A stretch of 64,000 nucleotides of DNA. It comes from Nostoc favosum CHAB5714 (lineage in GTDB: Bacteria; Cyanobacteriota; Cyanobacteriia; Cyanobacteriales; Nostocaceae). Where the stretch lies: NCBI RefSeq assembly GCF_020829495.1, contig NZ_JAIVFQ010000001.1, forward strand, positions 1-64,000, given 5' to 3'. Both the position numbers and the translations under genes were made by a program. The notes beneath the pieces were generated by a model. The model had not been told where the DNA came from. It saw only the letters and a program-made list of their open reading frames with translations, and made no database searches. Shown here piece by piece: positions 46,421 to 55,413 of the stretch (position 1 is the first letter of the stretch; each line of letters starts with the position of its first letter).

Positions 46421-48148
46421 CTAGCTTCTGAGCATTTTCATTGACCAAATAATGGCATGAGCGCCGAGCATTCGTGAGTATATTTTTCCTTGGCGATCGT
46501 GTATGATGAAGTTTGCGATCGCACTACTTGGTGTCTTAGATTTGACTTCACAAGAAACGTAAAATGTTTCGTTATGTGGTATCATTGCAAACTGTTCAAA
46601 CTTTTCTACTTTTCCTGGTAAGCAACCTTCTTGATGAAAGTGTTGTGTCCAAACCCATAAGGCGTGCATACTCAAGTCTGTTGTGTAAGGATTTACCCAT
46701 TGGACGGGGAATTGTCCTTGTTGCTGTGCGCTGAGTTCTGGCCAAAGACATTCTGTAGTAATTTTTTCAGGACTAATGTTTAAAACTCTTTTGATTTCTT
46801 GAAAAGCGGGGCCATGAAATAATGTGGCTCCACCATTTTGGTAAAAATCCTTTCCTGTAGCGGTGATGATATTATCTTCTTCAAGATTGAGAGATTCATA
46901 AGTGGGTGCAGATGGGATTTCTCGCTGGAGATTGAGTTGAGCGCTAAAATGAAAATGGATTCTGCCTTCTGGATTTTTACTCGAAATTTTTGCTTTAAGT
47001 TCGATTCTTTCAAGATTAACTTTAGAAATTTCTTCTATTTCTAAAATATGTTCCTTCGCTAATGTCTCATTGAAAGTAATCCCCTTTAAAACTTTGAAAT
47101 CTTGGTAATTAAATAACCGATAACCTGGATATAATTGTTCACAAGCATTGATAATCCAAGTCATTGCACAAGTTGCTGGTAAAACTGGAGAACCAGCAAT
47201 AGTATGATCGTGTAAAAATGGATTAGCCTCCAATGTCATTTGGCGACGAATACGATAAGTTCGTAGTTCTGAATCTAGCTCTGTAGCCATTGGAACTAGT
47301 GGGCTACCAATAACAACTTGTGAGGTTGCATGATTGGTATTATCCATTTCTTTAACGAGCATTTGCGCCCCAACTGCAATGGGAATAATTTCGATTTTTC
47401 GCTCTTGAAAAATCTTCTTTAATTCTGCTGTCACCATCCCACTGTCCCAAGCGCCCCAGTTGATAGCGACTACATGACATGAGGGATAACTTTGCTTAAA
47501 TATATGGGCTGATTTGTTCAGAATTTCATTTGCGATCGCATAATCAGATTGTCCAGGATTTCCGTAAAATCCTGTGACTGAAGAAAACAAAACTAAATGC
47601 TGAAGTTGATTAGGGTTAACGCAAGCTAACAGATTTTCTAAACCTTGAACTTTAGCGGTGTAAACTTTTTCAAAATCCTCTTCTGTTTTCTTTTCAATTA
47701 ACTTATCAGCTAAGTTTCCCGCGCCGTGGATGATTCCTGTAATTGGGCCCTGATGTTGTACAACAGTGGCAAGTTTTTGTTGTAAAGCTTGCGTATCTGT
47801 GACATCGACGCTGATATATTCTGCTTTAGCTCCGGTTTTTTCAATTGCTGCTAGAGTCTTTTTAATTTCGCGGCTGGAGGTAATTTTGTTATATATTTTT
47901 TGCACATTCATGGGTGTAGGCTTCTCTCCGTGAGAAAGAAGATTTTCCATGATGCATTTTTTCAATGCGGATTCATCAGAATTTAGAGCATAATCTGGTT
48001 CGGTTTTTAATAGTTCGGAGCGACCAAGGAGGATGAATTTGCAGGGTTGCTGTTGGGCTAATCTGATAGTACACTCAGCCGTAATCCCTTTTGCACCGCC
48101 GCTCACGACAAAGACAGATGATGGACTAAGCTGGGCTATTTGTGTCAT
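46421..48148 (-). CDS. hglD: Ketoreductase-dehydratase HglD
   Basis: A 575-residue protein. Residues about 10-260 are the catalytic part of a PKS-type ketoreductase: VVSGGAKGITAECTIRLAQ near residue 15, IIHGAGNLADKLIEKK near 136 and the SSVTGFYGNPGQSDYAIAN active-site region (Ser, Tyr, Asn) near 192. Residues about 300-560 are a hot-dog dehydratase domain with the HxxxGxxxxP motif in LHDHTIAGSPVLPATCAM near 315. The structural half of the ketoreductase is at the end of HglE, so HglD equals the C-terminal third of PfaA as a separate chain. GAGGA precedes the ATG. It probably reduces and partly dehydrates the beta-keto intermediates. Confidence 0.88.
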   Translation of the reverse strand: MTQIAQLSPSSVFVVSGGAKGITAECTIRLAQQQPCKFILLGRSELLKTEPDYALNSDESALKKCIMENLLSHGEKPTPMNVQKIYNKITSSREIKKTLAAIEKTGAKAEYISVDVTDTQALQQKLATVVQHQGPITGIIHGAGNLADKLIEKKTEEDFEKVYTAKVQGLENLLACVNPNQLQHLVLFSSVTGFYGNPGQSDYAIANEILNKSAHIFKQSYPSCHVVAINWGAWDSGMVTAELKKIFQERKIEIIPIAVGAQMLVKEMDNTNHATSQVVIGSPLVPMATELDSELRTYRIRRQMTLEANPFLHDHTIAGSPVLPATCAMTWIINACEQLYPGYRLFNYQDFKVLKGITFNETLAKEHILEIEEISKVNLERIELKAKISSKNPEGRIHFHFSAQLNLQREIPSAPTYESLNLEEDNIITATGKDFYQNGGATLFHGPAFQEIKRVLNISPEKITTECLWPELSAQQQGQFPVQWVNPYTTDLSMHALWVWTQHFHQEGCLPGKVEKFEQFAMIPHNETFYVSCEVKSKTPSSAIANFIIHDRQGKIYSRMLGAHAIIWSMKMLRS

Positions 48149-48175
48149 AAATCCTCATGAATACCTGCATAAATT

Positions 48176-48390
48176 GGGTTTTTTTGATATACGAACCGCA
48201 AAGGGCGCAAAGGACGCAAAGTAAGAGAAATAGGCAATCTTGTAGTGGGAAGTAAAAAGTAACGTGCTATAGCAGTCCTAAAAAATTTGTCAAATTCTCT
48301 GTTTATTTCTTTTCTTTGCGCTCTTTGCGTCCTTTGCGGTTCGTTAAAAACAGGAATTTTCACAACTCAAATAAGACTGCTATATCAAAA
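48176..48390. repeat. Nested inverted repeats in the hglE-hglD gap
   Basis: The gap between hglE and hglD is filled with repeats. An element at 48268-48384 has ends TATAGCAGTCCTAAA and inverted TATAGCAGTCTTATT. In addition, CGAACCGCAAAGGGCGCAAAG near 48191 faces CTTTGCGTCCTTTGCGGTTCG near 48322, giving a larger fold. No coding capacity. Confidence 0.8.
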
Positions 48391-48396
48391 AACTAA

Positions 48397-51300
48397 TTAA
48401 TCGGCGATAATGGTGACTCGTCCTTGTGAACCATACCCAACTTCACTTATATAAAGGTTGGGGTCGTGAAGTTCGGCGATGATGTTTTGTACTGATTGTT
48501 TAGCGTCAAGTCTGGGGCTTAGGTCGATCGCACGAGTAAATACCTTTGGCCATTCCCATCTCAGAGTTTTGGTTAATCCGAATAAACCAGCGCCGATCGC
48601 ACCGAAATTGACTTTGTACTCTAAGCCGAAGGCTCCATCAAGATGAGCAACTGTGCAGAAACAACTACGCCCATGACGTGAGGCTTCGTTTAGAGAGGGT
48701 TTCAGGTGTTTCGCCATCAAAAATATGTGCTTGACGATCGCCTTTTCTTGCTCGTTATAAGAAATACTTCCGGTGTGATTTCCTACAAACATCGGATGTA
48801 GGTGGATGAAGGCCCCAATCGTTCCGCAGTGAGATGCGATCGCTTGCAATTGTTGTTGGAGATGTTCTTCACTCAAGTTTGCTAAGGTGACGCGGGTTAC
48901 TCCTGCGGGTAAGGGCGCTTGTTGGGCGATGAGCGATTGGGGGAAGCTGATAACTACTACTTTCCAGCCTTTCTCGATTAGGGATTCAGCTAATTTATAA
49001 GTGGTGAGGGAACCATCATCGGTGATTAAACCGATGTGTCCCTCTGGTAATGTGAAATCCAAATAATCGGGCTGTGCGAGGGTTCTGAGTTTGACGGGAT
49101 GGCGCTGGATATTATGCTCTAATTCCGGTGGTTGTTGGACAAACTCAGGCTCAGACTTTTTTTTTTCACCTCCAGCCAACTGCTGTAGGTAATCGACTAT
49201 TTGACCGATGGTGCGGAGGTCTCCGAGTTCTTCGATATTTGGCTTGGGTAAGTTGGGGTACATTTCTTGCATCGCCCCCAAGATTTCTACCCGTTTGATA
49301 GAGTCAATCCCTAAATCAGCTTCCATGTCCATTTCCAGTTCCAGCATCTCTACTGGATAGCCGGTCTTATCACTGGTAATAGCTAACAGGGTTTGACCTA
49401 AGTCTGCAAATTCATCACTTGTAGCGGGTTCTGGGGTGAATGCGACAACTACGCTTGGTTCAGGTGAAGTTACTACCTCAACTACAGGTGCAGCCTCTAC
49501 TGAAATCTCGGTTGCTTGTTGTACTTCGTGAACTGCAATTTCTACAGTAATACTTTTGGAAGCATGGGATTGCAGATACTCTACAACTTGACCGATGGTG
49601 CGTTTTTCTGACAGTTCTTCTAAATTGGGCTTGGGTAGGTTAGGGTACATTTCCTGTAGCGCCCCTAAGATTTCCACCCGTTTGATGGAGTCAATTCCTA
49701 AATCCGCCTCCATGTCCATGTCCATTTCCAGCATTTCGACTGGGTAGCCGGTCTTGTCGCTGGTGATGGCTAAGAGGTTTTTATCCAAGTCAACAATATC
49801 GATGGTTGCGCCAGATACAGGTGCAGCAGTTGTAGGTGCTGGTTCTGGGGTGAATGCAACAACTTCTGGAGGTGAGCTAATTTTGACTACAACCTCGGCT
49901 TGAGGTTCTACTACTGGGACAGGTGGCTCTACTGTCTCGACAGTGGCGAAATGCGGTGTGGGCAGTAGAGACGCGATTGATCGCGTCTCGATTGATCGCG
50001 TCTCTGTTGATCGCGTCTCAATTGATCGCGTCTCAATTGCTCGTGTCTCTGGGGATACAGGAGTTTCAACTACAGGCTCTACAGCAGCCGGGAGAGGCTC
50101 TTGGGTAACATTTAAGCCATTTTTAACTACAGGCTCAGTTACAGGCAAAGGCTGGCTTTCTACTATCTTGGTAGTAGCAGGTACTGGTGCATCACTAACA
50201 GTTGTTTCTGTGCTGAAGGGAGTGAAATTACTTAGTTTCTCTGTTAGTTGGGTTGCTCCCTCACCAGAGATGATTTGAGAATACTCTTGCTGTATGAGTT
50301 GGAAAAAGTTTTTAGTATATTCCAACTGTTCTTGAAGATATTGTTCATGGATGCGTAGGGTTTCACCTTGTTGAGAGTGAAACTGCATCATGCTACGCTC
50401 TAAGCTTTCCATGACAACTAGCTTCATTTTGGCAGTTTCGGCTGTTGATTTACTTTCACTCAACAAAGAATTCTGCTGCTGCATCAGTTGGAAAAACGCT
50501 TTAGCGTATTCCATTTGATGGTTGAGATAAGTACCGTGAACTTGTAAATTCTCGGCTTGATTTTCCTGGAACTGTGTCAGGAGATATTCTAAACTTTCTA
50601 AAAGTTGTTGGTAATTTGTAAGTTTTTCTGGCGTTGGTTGCATCTTAGATTCCTGGGCTGGTTGTGAAAGGGTCACAGGATTCATTTGTTGCTCTGGTTG
50701 GGTGATGACACCGTTCATTGTTGCGGTGGATTTTTTATGTCCGTTAGTCTCGATCGCAGCGAGAGTTGGAGTCACACCTGGGCTGCTAAATAAAGGAGCC
50801 GCATCAGAATATTCGGGGGTGGGTAATGTGACTTTATGCCCATCCTGCAAAGCTAGAGCGAAGGCATTTTTGGTTTTTTCGGATCTGTAGTTTATCCCGT
50901 TTAAACGGACATTTAATGTCTTCTTCGTCTCAATTGGGGGTATAGTTTGGGGAAGTTGGTAAGGATCGAGGTTATTCAAAGCCAGACCAATCACACGCAA
51001 TTGCACAACTGCTTCTCGCAAAGAACGATCGCTATTCTTTTGAGTGCTAGGATTCAAAGATACGGTGATGTGTGGGCGATCGCCAAGGATATCTTTTACC
51101 AAGTTAGTCAGAATTCTTCTCGGCCCAAATTCCACAAAGCAAGTACCACCCGCCGCATAGATATTTTCAATTTCCTGTTTAAACAGCACTGAGTTGGAAA
51201 GATGCGTTTCCAGGATTTTTTGAATACCTTGGGGTTCTTTAGGATACTGCTTACTGGTGACGTTGCTGTAAACAGGGATTTTTGGACTTTGGAATTTGAC

Positions 51301-53853
51301 AGACTTGGTTGCGATCGCAAAGGATTTCTGAGCAAAGGCAATTAGCGGTGTATGGAAAGCTGCTGAAACAGGTAACAATACAGCTGTATATCCTTTCTCG
51401 TGTAAAGCCTCTTTGATTCTCGCTATTTCTGCGGTAGGCCCAGCCAAGACAAATTGAGTCGGAGAATTTTGATTTGCGATCGCAACTTGGGGAAAATGTC
51501 TCAGCACTGCTTCCACTTTGCTGATATCTTCTTTGACAGCCAGCATACTACCCGCATCATGATCTGGGTCTTCTGGAGCCGCCATTGCTTGACCCCTAGC
51601 TTTCACCAGAAATAAGTAATCTTCTGTACTCAAAACACCCGCAGCCCATAGCGCTGTCAGTTCACCAAAGCTGTGACCGGCAACAAAATCTGACTTGAAC
51701 CCAGCTTGTTGCAATATGCTGTACATCCCTGCACTCAACACCCCGATAGCTGGTTGAGCGTATTCTGTGCGTTGTAAGGCAGCAATTTGGACATTTTTTT
51801 CTGCCTCTCCAAACACAGGATGAGGAAAAACGATTTCTGACAACGGCTGCAAATTATCTTTGATTAACAGGCTATCCATATAGCCATGAAGACGGCGCAT
51901 CAAAGGGAAATTCATTACTAGTTCCCGGCCCATCTCCAAGTATTGCGAACCTTGACCAGAAAATAGAGAGACAACTTTTCCGCCCAACTCCATACCAGAG
52001 GAACGGTAATAAATCCCTTGGGGATGCTCCCAAGATGCTGCTGTTCCTTTGTGTTTTAGCCAGTCAATGCTAGTTTGCAGAAACTTGCAAGCTTCTTCGA
52101 GATTCTCAGCTACAAACCCAAATCTGGCAGCAGAGAGGGGAATTTGTGGCGATTTGCACTCATTGACTAATTGTGCGTAGTGTGTAGGTGCATCTGGCGA
52201 TCGCAACTTACCTAAAATCTCTTCCGATTTGCTCAACAATTGGTCTACTGTAGGAGCAAACAACAGCACTTCACTAGCATCACTGTGTAAGCGGTAAGCG
52301 TGGTTTTGGTCGGCTTCATATTCTTCCAAAACGACGTGATAGTTGGTTCCGCCAAATCCAAAGGAACTTACACCTGCGCGTCTTGGTGCTTCCCCTTCTG
52401 GACGAATCCAAGGTCTAGTTTCGGTATTCAAATAAAAGGATGAATTTTTAATGTTGAGTTTGGGGTTTGGCTCGGTAATGTTAATTGTGGGCGGTAATAC
52501 TTTGTGATGTAAAGCCAAAGCAGTTTTAATCAAACTCGCCGCACCCGCAGCCGCTTTTGTGTGTCCGATTTGCGATTTCACACTACCCAAAGCGATGTGC
52601 TGCTTTTTGTCATCATGTACATCAAAGTAGTCTTTTAAAGAACCGAATTCTGTCGGATCTCCAGCCATTGTGCCGGTGCCATGTGCTTCCATTAAACCAA
52701 CAGTAGCGGGAGAGAAACCGGCATCTTCATAAGCACGTTCTAAGGCTTTAACTTGACCTTCTTTGCGGGGAGCATAAATACTCTTATAACGCCCATCGCT
52801 GGAAGTACCAATACCTTTAATTACGGCATAGATTTTATCGTTGTCCCGTTCCGCATCTTCTAACCGTTTAAGGACAATCATCCCGATACCTTCACCCAGC
52901 ATCATCCCATCCGACTTAGCATCGAAAGGTTTGACATTTTCACTAGGAGAAACCGCCGGTGTTTTGCTGAATGAGATGTAAGCCATGATGGTGTTGTCGG
53001 TATCAACGCCACCAGTCAGCATCATGTCAGAACGATGCTCAACTAGTTCGCTAATTGCCATTTTTAAAGCACCGAAGGAACTAGCGCAAGCGGCATCAAC
53101 TACACAATTCATCCCGCCAAAATTTAGGCGATTGGCAATTCTACCCGCGACTACGTTAGCTAACATTCCAGGGAAAGCGTTCTCATCCCATTTCACATAA
53201 GCGCTTTTGATTTTTTCAACGATTTTTTGCGTATCTTCATCAGATAAACCACTGCTTTTAAGTGCTTTTTCCCAAATCGGATATTCCAATCTCGCAGAAA
53301 GTGGCATTCCTAATTGCTTGGCCATAGCCACGCCTAAGATTACCCCAACCATCTCGCGGTTAAACTCACGTTTTTCACCATAACCTGCATCTTCCATCGC
53401 CTCTTTCGCAACCACTAAACTTAATAGTTGCGATACATCTGTGACTTCCAAAATGCTGGGTGGTATGCCGAATTCCATCGGGTTAAAATCTACCTCTGGA
53501 AGAAACCCACCTCTTTTACAGTAGGTTTTATCTTCAGTAGTTCTGGGATTGGGATCGTAATAATCTTCGACGCTCCAGTGAGTGGAAGGAACATCAGTAA
53601 TACAGTCAATTTTGTTTACTATATTTTGCCAGTATTCCCGCAAATTTCTGGCTTGAGGCAATAGAGAAGCCATCCCAACAATGGCTATAGGATTGTGTTG
53701 TAATTGTCTGTTAATTTTGTTGATTGACACTGATTTATCTGATTTATCTGACTTCATTTTTTTTTCCTCTATAGACCTCATCACAGCCTTTTCACAATTA
53801 TTGATAAGGCTTTCTAACTCCGCTAAGGCAGTATCAATCGAATAAGCAGACAT
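48397..53853 (-). CDS. hglE: PfaA-like polyketide synthase HglE (KS-AT-ACP-ACP-partial KR)
   Basis: An 1818-residue megasynthase. KS is at residues about 50-500 (Cys in CVVDAACASSFGA near 252, EAHGTGTMAGDPTE, KSQIGHTKAAAG). AT is at about 600-940 (LFSGQGSQYLEMG, GHSFGELTALWAAG near 727). A linker of about 1080-1340 holds two duplicated helical units, proline-rich DNA and a five-unit ETRSI array (about 1269-1293). Two near-identical ACPs have EADLGIDSIKRVEILGA with serines near 1386 and 1515. The C-terminal 240 residues are the structural half of a ketoreductase, lacking the catalytic half, which is in HglD. The gene opens the hgl operon. Whether it equals hglE alone or an hglE/F/G equivalent of Anabaena I cannot tell. 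Confidence 0.88.
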   Translation of the reverse strand: MSAYSIDTALAELESLINNCEKAVMRSIEEKKMKSDKSDKSVSINKINRQLQHNPIAIVGMASLLPQARNLREYWQNIVNKIDCITDVPSTHWSVEDYYDPNPRTTEDKTYCKRGGFLPEVDFNPMEFGIPPSILEVTDVSQLLSLVVAKEAMEDAGYGEKREFNREMVGVILGVAMAKQLGMPLSARLEYPIWEKALKSSGLSDEDTQKIVEKIKSAYVKWDENAFPGMLANVVAGRIANRLNFGGMNCVVDAACASSFGALKMAISELVEHRSDMMLTGGVDTDNTIMAYISFSKTPAVSPSENVKPFDAKSDGMMLGEGIGMIVLKRLEDAERDNDKIYAVIKGIGTSSDGRYKSIYAPRKEGQVKALERAYEDAGFSPATVGLMEAHGTGTMAGDPTEFGSLKDYFDVHDDKKQHIALGSVKSQIGHTKAAAGAASLIKTALALHHKVLPPTINITEPNPKLNIKNSSFYLNTETRPWIRPEGEAPRRAGVSSFGFGGTNYHVVLEEYEADQNHAYRLHSDASEVLLFAPTVDQLLSKSEEILGKLRSPDAPTHYAQLVNECKSPQIPLSAARFGFVAENLEEACKFLQTSIDWLKHKGTAASWEHPQGIYYRSSGMELGGKVVSLFSGQGSQYLEMGRELVMNFPLMRRLHGYMDSLLIKDNLQPLSEIVFPHPVFGEAEKNVQIAALQRTEYAQPAIGVLSAGMYSILQQAGFKSDFVAGHSFGELTALWAAGVLSTEDYLFLVKARGQAMAAPEDPDHDAGSMLAVKEDISKVEAVLRHFPQVAIANQNSPTQFVLAGPTAEIARIKEALHEKGYTAVLLPVSAAFHTPLIAFAQKSFAIATKSVKFQSPKIPVYSNVTSKQYPKEPQGIQKILETHLSNSVLFKQEIENIYAAGGTCFVEFGPRRILTNLVKDILGDRPHITVSLNPSTQKNSDRSLREAVVQLRVIGLALNNLDPYQLPQTIPPIETKKTLNVRLNGINYRSEKTKNAFALALQDGHKVTLPTPEYSDAAPLFSSPGVTPTLAAIETNGHKKSTATMNGVITQPEQQMNPVTLSQPAQESKMQPTPEKLTNYQQLLESLEYLLTQFQENQAENLQVHGTYLNHQMEYAKAFFQLMQQQNSLLSESKSTAETAKMKLVVMESLERSMMQFHSQQGETLRIHEQYLQEQLEYTKNFFQLIQQEYSQIISGEGATQLTEKLSNFTPFSTETTVSDAPVPATTKIVESQPLPVTEPVVKNGLNVTQEPLPAAVEPVVETPVSPETRAIETRSIETRSTETRSIETRSIASLLPTPHFATVETVEPPVPVVEPQAEVVVKISSPPEVVAFTPEPAPTTAAPVSGATIDIVDLDKNLLAITSDKTGYPVEMLEMDMDMEADLGIDSIKRVEILGALQEMYPNLPKPNLEELSEKRTIGQVVEYLQSHASKSITVEIAVHEVQQATEISVEAAPVVEVVTSPEPSVVVAFTPEPATSDEFADLGQTLLAITSDKTGYPVEMLELEMDMEADLGIDSIKRVEILGAMQEMYPNLPKPNIEELGDLRTIGQIVDYLQQLAGGEKKKSEPEFVQQPPELEHNIQRHPVKLRTLAQPDYLDFTLPEGHIGLITDDGSLTTYKLAESLIEKGWKVVVISFPQSLIAQQAPLPAGVTRVTLANLSEEHLQQQLQAIASHCGTIGAFIHLHPMFVGNHTGSISYNEQEKAIVKHIFLMAKHLKPSLNEASRHGRSCFCTVAHLDGAFGLEYKVNFGAIGAGLFGLTKTLRWEWPKVFTRAIDLSPRLDAKQSVQNIIAELHDPNLYISEVGYGSQGRVTIIAD
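49975..50049. repeat. Five-unit 15-base tandem array inside hglE
   Basis: Five consecutive 15-mers of the type AATTGATCGCGTCTC, read leftward as ETRAI-ETRSI-ETRST-ETRSI-ETRSI. The unit length is a multiple of three, so unit gain or loss keeps the frame. It lies in the low-complexity linker between AT and ACP1. Confidence 0.95.
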
Positions 53854-54055
53854 AGGGCATAGTTAGTACTGTGGATTGTGTAGCTACAGTAATTCTGTTG
53901 CCTACTAATTAATGAAAAACTCTCGTTTTGTAAGCAATTAGCTATCTTATCTTTGCTAAATGCTTGTCTCCAAATCGACACCACACGATACATACTGCCG
54001 GGGTAAAGCCTTATGTTTCCAGGCGACTTTGGCACACTGCGATCGCAAAAAAATG

Positions 54056-54334
54056 TTATCCAACGCTAGACTCTTGATATTGTGGCAATAGGTCGATGAC
54101 GTTGTTAAAACTGGTAAAATAGTCTTGGAGTGTAATAGCTGCTTGACCAGTGAATTCAATGCATTTGTAATAGTAGAGATTTTGAGCAATGGTATCCCAC
54201 TGGAACAATAAAAACTGAAGAGTAGCTAAGGAAACAGAAACGCTTTTTTTGCCTGAACCCGTTTGATTATCTAGCCTAACTACAGCAACATAGCTGTTAT
54301 TAATGACAACGTTCTGTATCTTGATCAACGTCAT
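54056..54334 (-). CDS. Small hypothetical protein upstream of hglE
   Basis: A 92-residue protein, MTLIKIQNVVINNSYVAVVR at the start and YFTSFNNVIDLLPQYQESSV at the end. A beta-rich N-terminal half (LDNQTGSGKKSVSVSLATLQ) is followed by a helical stretch (LLFQWDTIAQNLYYYKCIEF). The composition is plausible for a real protein, and small genes are known between hgl and hgd in Anabaena, but I do not recognise a family. I chose the ATG at 54334 over a TTG at 54346. It is transcribed toward hglE, 200 bases away, so it could share the operon promoter. Confidence 0.5.
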   Translation of the reverse strand: MTLIKIQNVVINNSYVAVVRLDNQTGSGKKSVSVSLATLQFLLFQWDTIAQNLYYYKCIEFTGQAAITLQDYFTSFNNVIDLLPQYQESSVG

Positions 54335-55020
54335 AGCCAGTTTCAACGTCCAGGATAATATATTTTATGGGATTTGACCCAGTAAAGTTGACAAGTTCGT
54401 TACAGAAAAGACACCACCTTTAATCCGAGATAATGCAAATTTAAAAGTAACTAAACGATCAGAAGCTGATGCATAAGCAGTTATATTTAGTTATTTTTAA
54501 TTTTAAAATTACAATTAAATAACTAGTTTGCTTAACTGCTTTTAAGCATTGAATTAATAAAAACAATAACACACTTTACATAAACTAAATCATTCCTTTA
54601 AAGTTATTTTATAAAGAAGCCTCCACTATTACTTATGTCAATTTTAAATAAAATTCCGCATCCCAGTATAATTTATGACAATATAAATGTGTGAGATATT
54701 TTGTTATCTACGGGTTAGCCAAAAATTTGTACTGGATTAAGTTAACAATGCAAATCTGTTGTCTAGTAAGTAACAATTCCATGAATACATAGATAAATTG
54801 AATAACCATAAGTATGTTTTCTCAGAGAAACATCATAATTGAATCAAAGTTTTGGGTTATTTTTCAATATAAGTCAAGTTAAGATGCAAAGCGGTTATTT
54901 ATAAAGCAAATGTTAATTTTTAGTATGTTGCTTGGTAAACATAATTATGATTACATCCTTCAAAAGGGCGTTTATAAAGCGCAGCTACAGAGGTAACAGT
55001 CAAAGTGTCGCACTGATTGA

Positions 55021-55188
55021 CATCCCGCCCAGAACTTAAGTTCTGCTTTTCATAGTCCAAGTCCACTCAAGTGGACTGAAATTTTCCCTTTCATTAAGGA
55101 TAAGCATGTACATAGCTTCAAATTTTGTATTTAGTCCTCTTGAGAGGACTTTAGCTATTAGCCTTGGAATTTATTCCAAGACGGGATG
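55021..55188. mobile_element. Structured inverted-repeat element
   Basis: Ends CATCCCGCC and inverted CATCCCGTC, with several internal hairpins (AGAACTTAAGTTCT, AGTCCACTCAAGTGGACT, AGTCCTCTTGAGAGGACT, TGGAATTTATTCCA). The distal part GACTTTAGCTATTAG...GAATTTATTC parallels the element at 16614-16782, suggesting a related family. No clear target duplication is seen. Confidence 0.7.
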
Positions 55189-55306
55189 GCAACGAAGCAG
55201 AAGATTTATAAGTATGTTGGTAATCACAAGAGGCCAAATCCCTTGTTAAAGGTAAACAAACTTCCGCCACAGTGGACTCGTGTATTTTTAGATATGCGTT
55301 GACGTA

Positions 55307-55413
55307 ATACCGTTTCTTTGTGAAGCTGCGCCAAATCTCTTAATTTTTTATTTCTTGGCGTACTTGGCGGTTCGTTCTTGCACTATAGGTGCATCTTCAT
55401 ACAGAATTGGTAT
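55307..55413. mobile_element. Inverted-repeat element (ATACC family)
   Basis: Ends ATACCGTTTCTTTGTGAAGC and inverted ATACCAATTCTGTATGAAGA, extended by TGCRCC on both sides; interior GGCGGTTCGTTC repeat. Related in ends to the element in the hglC-hglA gap. Confidence 0.7.

Noticed and set aside
49943..50278. Rightward reading frame with SIDRVSIDRVS repeats
   Set aside because: It is the antisense of the 15-base array in hglE; the hglE frame carries the PKS domains on both sides.
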